Of a stretch of 12,484 nt of DNA, positions 6,167-12,484 are shown piece by piece. The notes below the pieces were generated by a model. It ran no database searches and was not told where the DNA came from. It saw nothing but the letters and a program-made list of their open reading frames with translations. The stretch is from JBKCHH01 sp046302855. Lineage in GTDB: Bacteria; Pseudomonadota; Alphaproteobacteria; Rickettsiales; UBA8987. Made by a program: the position numbers and the translations under genes. Location of the stretch: assembly GCA_046302855.1 (NCBI GenBank), contig JBKCHH010000050.1:1-12484 (forward strand), in the 5' to 3' direction. Within the stretch, counting starts at the first letter, position 1. Every line of letters starts with the position of its first letter.

Positions 6167-7246
6167 TTGTTCGTGGAAGAATATTTAAAAGAATTCGATT
6201 TTGTTTTACCAGAAGGCCAAATTGCCCTGCATCCACAAAATCCAAGGGATACAAGTAGGTTGCTATTTATAAATTCTAGTAGCAATCCAAAAACCCACAA
6301 ATTTACCGATATCATTGATAAGATGCAGGCGGGTGATGTTCTGGTATTAAATAACAGCAAAGTTATTAAGGCTAGGCTTTTTGCCACGCATAATAATAGA
6401 AAACTAGAGGTTCTTATAAATAAGCCCTTCAAGGCGCCAAACCAAAAGAATTTCTATGAAGCCCTCATAAAAAACTCTGCTAAACTAAAATTAGGCGATA
6501 TTTTAATTTTTAGCCCAGAACTAAAAGCAAAAATCATAGAAAAAAATATAGATGGAACTATAATTATAGAATTTATCTTTGATGCAAATCTAGAACTACT
6601 AGATCTAATAAATAATATCGGGCAAACACCCCTGCCACCATATATTTTAAAAAAAAGAAAACTGCTGGAAACAGATGAGGCTAACTACCAATCAATCTTT
6701 GCCAAAGAATATGGCTCGGTTGCCTCTTCCACGGCAAGCCTTCACTTTACAAAAGAACTGATAGAAAAAATAGAAGACAAGGGAATTATTATTACCTTTA
6801 TTACTCTACATATTGGTCTTGGAACCTTTAAGCCACTGATTCAAGAAAATTTTACACAAAACAAATTGCATAGCGAAACATATAGTATTTCTAAAGAAGC
6901 AGTTTCAATAATAAATAAAGCAAAAAAGGAGGGGGGAAAAATTATAGCAGTTGGCACCTCTGTTTTAAGATGCCTAGAATCTGCCACAGAAGAAAGTGGG
7001 TTAATAGAGCCTAAAAATCAAAAAGAAACCTCGCTTTTTATTCAACAAGGCTTTAAATTTAAAATGGTTGATAGGCTAATAACCAATTTTCATTTGCCAA
7101 AATCCAGCCTTTTTATACTGGTTTGTGCCTTTTTAGGCGATACAGAAAAAATGAAAAGAGCTTATAAATTTGCCATAGATAATAATTTTCGCTTTTATTC
7201 CTATGGCGATGCTTGTTTTATAGAAAGAAATAAAGGTAATGTATGA
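6167..7246 (+). CDS. queA: S-adenosylmethionine:tRNA ribosyltransferase-isomerase
   Basis: This 359-residue enzyme moves the ribosyl part of S-adenosylmethionine onto preQ1 in tRNA, making epoxyqueuosine at wobble position 34. Family motifs are in order: GDVLVLNNSKVIKARLF (56-72), GQTPLPPYI (152-160), SSTASLHF (187-194), TLHIGLGTFKP (213-223), IIAVGTSVLRCLES (259-272), LITNFHLPKSSLFILV (304-319) and FRFYSYGDACFI (341-352). Length equals E. coli QueA (356). The start is uncertain: TTG at 6167, directly after the metE stop and in the same frame, or GTG at 6173. The conserved protein begins near EFDFVLPE, so either works, and translation is probably coupled to metE. It overlaps rpiB by 4 bp. Some positions differ mildly from consensus (SSTASLHF for the usual A-x-TAGLHF). 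A purine run AGGAGGGGGG (6927-6936) inside the gene mimics a ribosome binding site but precedes no start. Confidence 0.94.
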   Translation: MFVEEYLKEFDFVLPEGQIALHPQNPRDTSRLLFINSSSNPKTHKFTDIIDKMQAGDVLVLNNSKVIKARLFATHNNRKLEVLINKPFKAPNQKNFYEALIKNSAKLKLGDILIFSPELKAKIIEKNIDGTIIIEFIFDANLELLDLINNIGQTPLPPYILKKRKLLETDEANYQSIFAKEYGSVASSTASLHFTKELIEKIEDKGIIITFITLHIGLGTFKPLIQENFTQNKLHSETYSISKEAVSIINKAKKEGGKIIAVGTSVLRCLESATEESGLIEPKNQKETSLFIQQGFKFKMVDRLITNFHLPKSSLFILVCAFLGDTEKMKRAYKFAIDNNFRFYSYGDACFIERNKGNV

Positions 7247-7674
7247 AAAATTTAATTATAGGTTCAGATCACGGCGGTTTTGAGCTAAAAGAAAGAGTAA
7301 AAAAACATCTGTTAAAAAAAGGCTATCAGGTAGAGGATGTTGGCACCTTTTCTAAAGAGGCGGTGGATTATCCAGATATTGCCAAAAAACTAACAAAAAA
7401 AGTGCTAGAAAAAGATGGGGTTGGTATTATATTTTGCGGTAGCGGAATAGGAGTGTCAATAGCCTGTAATCGTAATCCCAAAATTAGATGTGCCTTGGTT
7501 TACGACAAGAAATCCGCTAGCCTATCAAGAAAGCACAATGATGCTAATGTAATAGCCTTAGCTGGCAGAGTGCTTGGTTTCAGAAGGGCAAAAATTATCC
7601 TAAATATTTTTCTAAATACTGAATTTGAGGGCGAAAGGCACACAAAAAGAGTAGAAAAACTATCAAAAATGTAA
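7243..7674 (+). CDS. rpiB: Ribose-5-phosphate isomerase B
   Basis: This 143-residue protein of the RpiB/LacAB family interconverts ribose-5-phosphate and ribulose-5-phosphate in the non-oxidative pentose phosphate pathway. Diagnostic residues are visible: GSDHGGFELK (7-16), DYPDIA (42-47), the catalytic cysteine C65 in IFCGSGIGVSIACN, H98 in KHNDANVIALAGR, and the phosphate-binding ending FEGERHTKRV (H133, R136). Length is typical. The ATG overlaps the queA stop (ATGA) and is preceded by an AAAGGT purine run, so it sits inside the metE-queA-rpiB-mnmE-yihY run. Of its 13 leucines, 7 use CTA. The LacA/LacB branch is unlikely because there is only one subunit gene and no lac context. Confidence 0.95.
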   Translation: MKNLIIGSDHGGFELKERVKKHLLKKGYQVEDVGTFSKEAVDYPDIAKKLTKKVLEKDGVGIIFCGSGIGVSIACNRNPKIRCALVYDKKSASLSRKHNDANVIALAGRVLGFRRAKIILNIFLNTEFEGERHTKRVEKLSKM

Positions 7675-7676
7675 AT

Positions 7677-7692
7677 TGTTCCACATGGAACA
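7677..7692. promoter_or_regulatory. parS-like palindrome (possible ParB binding site)
   Basis: TGTTCCACATGGAACA has 7-bp arms (TGTTCCA/TGGAACA) around a CA centre and matches 13 of 16 bases of the widely conserved parS sequence TGTTTCACGTGAAACA. It lies 3 bases after the rpiB stop and 15 bases before the mnmE start. In many bacteria mnmE belongs to the mnmE-mnmG-rsmG-parA-parB region near the origin, where parS sites cluster. parA and parB themselves are not in the window. It has no T-run, so it is not a terminator. Confidence 0.5.
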
Positions 7693-7706
7693 TTTCTATA
7701 AATCCT

Positions 7707-9035
7707 ATGAATAGAGATACAATATATGCACTTGCTACCCCTTATGGAATTTCTGGTGTAGCAATAGTTAGAATTTCTGGCGAGGGGGCAGGGGATGCCT
7801 ATAAGAAATTTTCTCTAAAAAACGCCCCAAAAACAAAAATTGTTCCACATAGAACAATTTATAGCAAAATTCACTCCTTAGATGGCGAGGTTTTTGATGA
7901 GGGGCTTTTTACCTTTTTTAAATCGCCAAAATCCTTTACGGGGGAGGATGTTTTAGAAATAGGAATCCATGGCAGTTTAGCCGTTATAGAAAAAACACTA
8001 GAGGAACTTGGCAAAATGCCGAATTTTCGTTTGGCGGAAAAGGGCGAGTTTTTAAGAAGGGGTCTAGAAAACAACAAATATGGCCTAACCTATATTGAGG
8101 CGGTTGATAGTTTGCTTAATTCCAAAACGGATAAGCAAAGAAAGGTAAGTATAAAAAACCTAAATGAGCAGGGGCAAGAATGTGGCTTAATTTTTGAAGA
8201 GTTAAAAAACGCCCTATCTATACTAGAAGCCAATATAGATTTTGCTGATGAGGTGGATTTTAATTCTTTAAATCTAGCAAAACAAAATATAGTAAAAATT
8301 CTAAAAAGGGTGGATGGTTATTTAGAGGCGGGGTTAGAGGAAATTATAGAAGGTATAAGGGTGGCGATAATAGGTAGCCCAAATTCTGGCAAGTCTAGTT
8401 TATTAAACTTAATAGCTAAAAAACCAGTCGCTATAGTTTCAAACATAGCCGGAACCACCAGAGATTTAATTGAAGTTCCTATTCAATTAGATGGCTATTT
8501 AGTTAAGTTAATAGATATGGCGGGTATTAGAAACTCTGCCAACAAAATAGAAAAACTCGGTATAAAAAAAGCAAAACAGGTTGCAAGCAAAGCCAATATA
8601 AAAATTTGCCTCTATGATATTTCCGCACAAAAACAAAAGGAAATTACTAAGTATGAAGATGAAAATGCAATTATAGTTTATAACAAGATAGATAAATATA
8701 AAAAGGAATTTAAGAAAGACTGCTTATATATTTCTGCAAAAACAGGGCAGGGGGTGGAAGAGCTAATATCTGTTCTAAAAGAAAAAATCTCTAAGAAATA
8801 TAACAAGATAGATAATAAAATTTTATTTAATCAAAGGCAAAGGAAGGAACTTCTTGTTGTAAAAAACAGTCTTTCTAACTTTTTAACAAACTATAATCTA
8901 AATAATCTAAGGCTTGAATTAATGGTTGAAGAAATTAGAATTGCAGTTTCTGCCATGGGGAAAATTATGGGAAAGATGGATGTTGATGAAGAGATTTTAG
9001 GAAAAATCTTCTCAAACTTTTGCATAGGTAAATAA
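7707..9035 (+). CDS. mnmE: tRNA modification GTPase MnmE
   Basis: This 442-residue GTPase works with MnmG to add the carboxymethylaminomethyl (or aminomethyl) group to U34 of certain tRNAs. The N-terminal folate-binding domain starts DTIYALATPYGISGVAIVRISG (split at residues 4-25) and contains KSFTGEDVLEI (75-85). The inserted G domain has G1 GSPNSGKS (223-230), the G2 threonines in AGTTRD (248-253), G3 DMAG (270-273) and G4 NKID (326-329). The protein ends in the catalytic CxGK motif (C439-I-G-K442). All functional elements are intact and length is typical. The start is ATG 7707; no Shine-Dalgarno is seen. It is followed after 7 bp by yihY rather than the frequent partner mnmG. A 17-bp direct repeat within the gene duplicates the YNKID codons. 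Confidence 0.96.
   Translation: MNRDTIYALATPYGISGVAIVRISGEGAGDAYKKFSLKNAPKTKIVPHRTIYSKIHSLDGEVFDEGLFTFFKSPKSFTGEDVLEIGIHGSLAVIEKTLEELGKMPNFRLAEKGEFLRRGLENNKYGLTYIEAVDSLLNSKTDKQRKVSIKNLNEQGQECGLIFEELKNALSILEANIDFADEVDFNSLNLAKQNIVKILKRVDGYLEAGLEEIIEGIRVAIIGSPNSGKSSLLNLIAKKPVAIVSNIAGTTRDLIEVPIQLDGYLVKLIDMAGIRNSANKIEKLGIKKAKQVASKANIKICLYDISAQKQKEITKYEDENAIIVYNKIDKYKKEFKKDCLYISAKTGQGVEELISVLKEKISKKYNKIDNKILFNQRQRKELLVVKNSLSNFLTNYNLNNLRLELMVEEIRIAVSAMGKIMGKMDVDEEILGKIFSNFCIGK
7841..7856. promoter_or_regulatory. Second parS-like near-palindrome inside mnmE
   Basis: TGTTCCACATAGAACA shares 15 of 16 bases with the site at 7677-7692 and matches 12 of 16 bases of the parS consensus. It is flanked by AAT and ATT, extending the outer arms to AATTGTTC/GAACAATT. 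The centres are 164 bp apart. It encodes VPHRT in MnmE (residues 46-50), so coding constraint could explain part of it. Its close likeness to the intergenic copy is what makes it notable. Confidence 0.3.
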
Positions 9036-9042
9036 TAAGCTT

Positions 9043-9897
9043 ATGAAAATAAAAGATTTTTTAAAAGCCTGCTATAAGGCAGCTGATAACTTGGTGGAGC
9101 ATGATGGGGTAGAGCATGCCGGCTACATAACCTTTCTAATTATTATCTCCATCTTTCCATTTATTTTGTTTCTAATAGCCCTAACTGGTTTTTTAGGTGA
9201 AAGTGAGGCGGGGGCAGTATTTATAAAAAACATGCTAAGTCTAATGCCAAAAGAATTTTTACCCGCCATAATACCAAGGATTCAAGAAATTATTTCTGGT
9301 CCGCCACAAAGCTTTGTAGCCATTGCTTTTTTAAGCCTTATTTGGACGGCCTCTTCTTTTTTCCAAGGACTGAGAAATATTTTAAATAGGGTTTACCGGG
9401 TTGAATCGCCCCCTTCTTATTTGCTTAGAAGAATTGGCACCATGGTTTATTTTCTAATAATTGCCTTGATAATAGCTATTATAATATTTTTCTCTTTCTT
9501 TGGTGAGGTTATATATTTAAAACTACTCTTGGTATTAAAAAAAGAAATTAGCCTATTTTCTTCGCTAGATTTTCTTTTTGTGAATAAGGTTTTTGCCTTT
9601 ATTTCAACCACACTAATAGTTTATTTAAGCTATTACACTCTGCCAGATTTGAAAAAGAAGAAATTCGCCAATTTTTTACCAGGCACTATTTTTGTTTTAA
9701 TCTGTTGGTTTTTAGTTACCAAGGCCTTTGCCATTTATTTGGAAAGTTTTAATCAGGTTTATGTGGTTTATGGCAGTATTGCAGGCTTTGTGGTTAGTAT
9801 GTTTTATCTATATATTATAGTGATGATTTACATTTTCGGAGCAGAATTTAATTATGAATATGCCAAATTAAAAAACAAAAAACGCATTGCAAATTAA
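9043..9897 (+). CDS. YihY/BrkB family inner-membrane protein
   Basis: The 284-residue protein has about six hydrophobic segments (roughly 28-50, 90-110, 132-158, 180-200, 211-232, 243-267). The ending YGSIAGFVVSMFYLYIIVMIYIFGAEFNYEY (split at residues 243-273) is the hallmark of the YihY/virulence-factor BrkB family, as are the early HAGYITF and the central VYRVE. These proteins were once misnamed ribonuclease BN; their real function is unsettled, with transport or envelope roles proposed. The length matches the family. The gene begins 7 bp after mnmE, so it is probably the last gene of the rightward run. A basic loop (LKKKK, 203-207) and a basic C-terminus (KLKNKKR) probably face the cytoplasm. 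No frameshift or truncation. Confidence 0.88.
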   Translation: MKIKDFLKACYKAADNLVEHDGVEHAGYITFLIIISIFPFILFLIALTGFLGESEAGAVFIKNMLSLMPKEFLPAIIPRIQEIISGPPQSFVAIAFLSLIWTASSFFQGLRNILNRVYRVESPPSYLLRRIGTMVYFLIIALIIAIIIFFSFFGEVIYLKLLLVLKKEISLFSSLDFLFVNKVFAFISTTLIVYLSYYTLPDLKKKKFANFLPGTIFVLICWFLVTKAFAIYLESFNQVYVVYGSIAGFVVSMFYLYIIVMIYIFGAEFNYEYAKLKNKKRIAN

Positions 9898-9934
9898 TAG
9901 ACAAATTAGTAGATTTTATAATAGAAATAATCTA
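9894..9934 (+). promoter_or_regulatory. Candidate promoter, with overlapping inverted repeat, for the ankyrin gene
   Basis: A perfect TATAAT (9917-9922) lies 17 bp after TTAATA (9894-9899, 4 of 6 to the -35 consensus), which overlaps the yihY stop. An inverted repeat TAGATT (9910-9915) ... AATCTA (9929-9934) brackets the -10 box and could be an operator or a weak AT-rich hairpin. Transcription would start about 48 bases before the ankyrin gene ATG. The 80-bp spacer contains nothing else I can name, and there is no Shine-Dalgarno before 9978. Confidence 0.4.
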
Positions 9935-9977
9935 TATTTTGTAGAAGCCTTCTTATAAAAATCATCATATAGTAGAT

Positions 9978-12245
9978 ATGCCCCTAAAAAACATAGCAAA
10001 CTTTTCGAAAAACCTTTCCCTTTCAGTATTTGCCATAAGTGTTTTATCAAGTGGCGTGGCATTCGCCTCTAGCATTCCAAAGGTGAGAAATGATTTTACC
10101 TTTGGCACCGAAGAACATTCAAAAGAAGCAGATAGCAGATTAATTTTAAAGGCAATTTATGAAGATGATGTAGCCCTTGGTGCAAAAATTATCAAAGATA
10201 TAGACGCATCTAAATTAAATAAGGATGGGGTGGGGCTAATCCATTTGGCATCTTCGCTTGGTTCGCTAAAATTTATTTATTTACTAGTTGATAATGGGGC
10301 TGAAATTAACCAGAGGGATTTTCAAGGAAAAACCCCGCTAATTTATGCGGTAGAAAATAACAAGATAGAGGCAATAGCTGTTCTACTGGATTTAGGGGCA
10401 GACATAAATGCTGAGGATATTACAAAAGAAACTGCCCTTTGGAAGGCGGTAAAACAAGAAAATGAAAATATCGTAAAGCTACTCCTTAATGGCGGTGCTA
10501 ATGCTTACGCCGAAAATAATGATGGTATAACGCCCATCTATTTTGCCAAAAGAAAAAGGCTGGATAATATCTTATCGCTACTAAAAAACACCTCTACTGA
10601 AATTCAAGCCAATAGAAGGTTGCCAGAAGAAAATAAAAAGGTAATTAGCTCTTTGGATGAAAGCTCCGCCTATCAGGGGCAGCTTGGAATCATTCCGCCA
10701 CAGCCAGTGTTTCAACCAAATAGTGGCATAAGTTCTGGTAATGACTATGCGAATAGTAATGATGGGTATGGGAATGAGAATGGATTTGGGCAACAGTTTG
10801 CATCTGTAAATACTCCGCCAATTCAAAACTTATCGCAAAACACCCCGCAAGGTTATGGCTATAGCCAAAATTACCAGCAACCAATGCAACCACCAATGCA
10901 AGAAAGGCCTAAATCTATCAAGATAGATTTGCAAAAGTATCAGGCAAAAGCCCCGCAAGATAATTTTAGCTATTCAAATGTTAAGTTTGACCCTACCAAG
11001 CCCTCTGCCCAAACGCCAAGACTAACTACACCAAAAACTGCGGAAAAAACTGCTCAAAAAACCACTGAAAAGACAAACCTTGCCATAGCGGTTGATAAGA
11101 TTTCTTCTAAGGAGTCTAAAAAAATTATAGATAGCAAAAATAAAGAATTGGCCAAATTTTCTGCAATAGAAAAAAACAATGATTTAATAAACCTTCTAAA
11201 CCAAAAGCTAGAAGATAGAAAAAAAGAAGTAGCCTTTGAAATTGAAAAGATGGAGAAGGAAAAGAACCGTATTTTAACCGAGGTAGAAATTGCCAAGGAC
11301 AAAAAAGATAGAATCTATTCAAAACTAGGGCAAATAGAATATAAGCTAAAAGATTTGGCCAATGCAAAACTAAAGCAAATTCTGGATGAAAAGGTGGCAG
11401 AAGCGCAAGATAGGGCAAAAAAAACCATTGAAGAGGCAGAAGCCATTGGTAGCAAAATTAAGCTAGATTTAAGTTCAGATATAGAGCAGGCAAAAAAAGA
11501 ACTTAATAACATAAATTTTGCCAAGCACGAAACCTATCAAGAGCTAAGCAGCCTAAAGGAAAAAAGAGAATCTTTATCTAGCGAGCTTGCCTTGGCTGAA
11601 AAGAAAAACCGCCAACTTAAAGAAAAAATAGCCGTGTTGGAGAAGGATTTGCAAACAACCGGCATTATTCTTACCCAAAAGCTAATTGATCAAAAGCTTG
11701 GCAAAGAAACTTCTAATGCAGAGGATTTTGTTTTAATAGAAACTAATGGCAATCTTTCTACGAATTCAGCCAATTCCTCATTGGGGGGGCAAAGGGAAAG
11801 AATTCTAAAGGCAGTAATTGGCAATAAGCCCAAAAATGAGGGCAGGGGGCTAGTGGTAGAAGAAAATAGGCCAGTTTTAGCAGAACCTAGTATAAAAGAA
11901 GATGCAAAAGTTGCTATAGAAGAAATAATTACCGAAAAACCAACCATTCAAAGCAAAGAAGAGGCTAAAACTACAGAAGCTCCAGAACAACAACAGTTTG
12001 AAGCCCAAGAATTTTCAAGCCCCAAAAACATTCCAGTTGAAATAGGCAATGCCAAAACGCAGGATTTAAACTCCTCTAATTACTTTGGCATAAGCTCATT
12101 CTTGGTAGAAGATAATGATTATGATGTAAGTGCCGATATAGTAGATGGCACCCTTTCCCTTCCAGAAAGAAATAACAAGAAATCCGAAGCTCTAAGCGAT
12201 GCTGAGAGTGCAAACGAGGGCTACTACTTTCCAGAGCAACAGTAG
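9978..12245 (+). CDS. Exported ankyrin-repeat / coiled-coil protein
   Basis: The 755-residue product has five zones. Residues 1-30 form a Sec signal peptide (basic start, core LSLSVFAISVLSSGV, likely cleavage after AFA at 28-30). Residues 57-204 hold about four ankyrin repeats, with typical NKDGVGLIHLAS, DFQGKTPLIYAVENN, LLDLGADINAED and LLLNGGANAYAEN. Residues 232-310 are low complexity, rich in N, Q, G, Y, P and S. Four TPKT-like tetrapeptides (351-366) lead into a Lys/Glu-rich coiled coil (about 375-575) with regular heptad-like Leu/Ile. The rest (580-755) is acidic and probably disordered, with one short hydrophobic-aromatic patch (SNYFGISSFLVED). No catalytic domain is seen. Ankyrin proteins of intracellular bacteria often bind host proteins; a Sec signal makes periplasmic, surface or two-step export possible. 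It stands alone between yihY and a nuclease-like gene. I do not recognise a named homologue. Confidence 0.88.
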   Translation: MPLKNIANFSKNLSLSVFAISVLSSGVAFASSIPKVRNDFTFGTEEHSKEADSRLILKAIYEDDVALGAKIIKDIDASKLNKDGVGLIHLASSLGSLKFIYLLVDNGAEINQRDFQGKTPLIYAVENNKIEAIAVLLDLGADINAEDITKETALWKAVKQENENIVKLLLNGGANAYAENNDGITPIYFAKRKRLDNILSLLKNTSTEIQANRRLPEENKKVISSLDESSAYQGQLGIIPPQPVFQPNSGISSGNDYANSNDGYGNENGFGQQFASVNTPPIQNLSQNTPQGYGYSQNYQQPMQPPMQERPKSIKIDLQKYQAKAPQDNFSYSNVKFDPTKPSAQTPRLTTPKTAEKTAQKTTEKTNLAIAVDKISSKESKKIIDSKNKELAKFSAIEKNNDLINLLNQKLEDRKKEVAFEIEKMEKEKNRILTEVEIAKDKKDRIYSKLGQIEYKLKDLANAKLKQILDEKVAEAQDRAKKTIEEAEAIGSKIKLDLSSDIEQAKKELNNINFAKHETYQELSSLKEKRESLSSELALAEKKNRQLKEKIAVLEKDLQTTGIILTQKLIDQKLGKETSNAEDFVLIETNGNLSTNSANSSLGGQRERILKAVIGNKPKNEGRGLVVEENRPVLAEPSIKEDAKVAIEEIITEKPTIQSKEEAKTTEAPEQQQFEAQEFSSPKNIPVEIGNAKTQDLNSSNYFGISSFLVEDNDYDVSADIVDGTLSLPERNNKKSEALSDAESANEGYYFPEQQ
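11028..11075 (+). repeat. Four tandem XXKT tetrapeptide repeats in the ankyrin protein gene
   Basis: The codons read TPKT AEKT AQKT TEKT, four 12-base units with a conserved Lys-Thr end, located between the disordered region and the coiled coil (residues 351-366). Base-level identity is only partial, so the repeat is old or under protein-level selection. Confidence 0.6.
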
Positions 12246-12284
12246 GGTAGGGTGTATATTAAAGGTTTAAGATATGTATAGAAA

Positions 12285-12484
12285 ATGACCCAAAACTCTC
12301 TTTACACCAAACTAAAAACTGCCAAAACCGAAGAAGATGTTAAGGATATCTATATAAAAGCCTTAGGCTTAAAAAGCTATACCAAAGGCTTAATTGATAT
12401 TCGCACCGATGAAATTTGGTTTGAAGCAAAAGAAAAGCCTACTTCTAGCTATTCCATGTTCACGCAACTACTGCATTATGTGCA
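12285..12484 (+). CDS. N-terminus of a PD-(D/E)XK-like protein, probably restriction-modification (runs off the right edge)
   Basis: The frame from ATG 12285 is open to the window end, giving 66 residues. The preceding ATG (12274) runs into a TGA after four codons, so it is not the start. The segment KGLIDIRTDEIWFEAKEK contains D38 and E47-x-K49 spaced as in PD-(D/E)XK nuclease folds (a D before one strand, E-x-K on the next). The surrounding text, KDIYIKALGLKSYTKGLIDI and MFTQLLHYV, resembles the N-termini of type IIG-like proteins that join a nuclease domain to an N6-adenine methyltransferase. This is recollection of family style, not a search result. No methylase motifs are inside the window. 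It lies 39 bp after the ankyrin gene, with no clear terminator between them, so co-transcription is possible. Confidence 0.6.
   Translation, partial: MTQNSLYTKLKTAKTEEDVKDIYIKALGLKSYTKGLIDIRTDEIWFEAKEKPTSSYSMFTQLLHYV

Noticed and set aside
6925..6936. Strong Shine-Dalgarno-like AGGAGG inside queA as an internal gene start
   Set aside because: No ATG, GTG or TTG follows at a suitable distance with an open frame; it is best explained by the Lys-Glu-Gly-Gly codons.
10581..10896. Leftward His/Thr-rich frames over the ankyrin gene
   Set aside because: They are antisense reflections of the low-complexity N/G/Y codons and have no features of their own.

Overview
The window is AT-rich (about one third G+C by eye), densely coded DNA that reads with the standard code: queA ends in TGA and Trp is TGG. 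A bacterial-type frataxin (CyaY), MnmE, QueA, the rpmH-rnpA pair, an ankyrin-repeat protein and a dispersed 'GTCATTGCGA...AAGCAATCCA' palindrome together suggest an alphaproteobacterium, most likely Rickettsiales- or Holosporales-like. This placement is inference from gene content and style; no rRNA is present. A cobalamin-independent methionine synthase (MetE) and a dihydroorotase imply a metabolism less reduced than that of the smallest intracellular members. Leucine is often encoded by CTA, which is unusual.

Layout. Positions 1-178 hold the N-terminal part of an unrecognised leftward gene. At 301-426 is a 41-residue single-pass membrane protein (CcmD- or CcoQ-like) with a good promoter that places the transcription start at the ATG. 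A hairpin terminator and a palindromic repeat element fill 436-607. The ribosomal protein L34 and RNase P protein genes (rpmH-rnpA) follow. rnpA overlaps, tail to tail, a leftward small heat-shock protein gene whose product carries a Sec signal peptide. Further right on the minus strand is a tight lapA-like > pyrC > cyaY operon with overlapping start and stop codons. Its dihydroorotase has Gln in place of the first His of the usual HxH metal motif.

A 157-bp divergent spacer leads to a rightward run metE > queA > rpiB > mnmE > yihY with junctions of 0 to 32 bp or overlaps. metE and queA are separated by a single in-frame TAG. A near-palindrome close to the parS consensus lies between rpiB and mnmE, and a second similar one lies inside mnmE. 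With rpmH-rnpA nearby, this hints at an origin-proximal chromosomal location.

The last complete gene (9978-12245) encodes a 755-residue exported protein: signal peptide, about four ankyrin repeats, a Q/N/G/Y-rich prion-like stretch, a long coiled coil and an acidic tail. It is the most individual gene here and a plausible host- or envelope-interaction factor. The window ends in the first 66 codons of a protein with a D...ExK pattern, probably the N-terminus of a restriction-modification or nuclease protein. Most of the window is housekeeping. I see no CRISPR array, transposase, prophage or tRNA, and no convincing multi-gene novel system; the points of interest are individual genes and sites.
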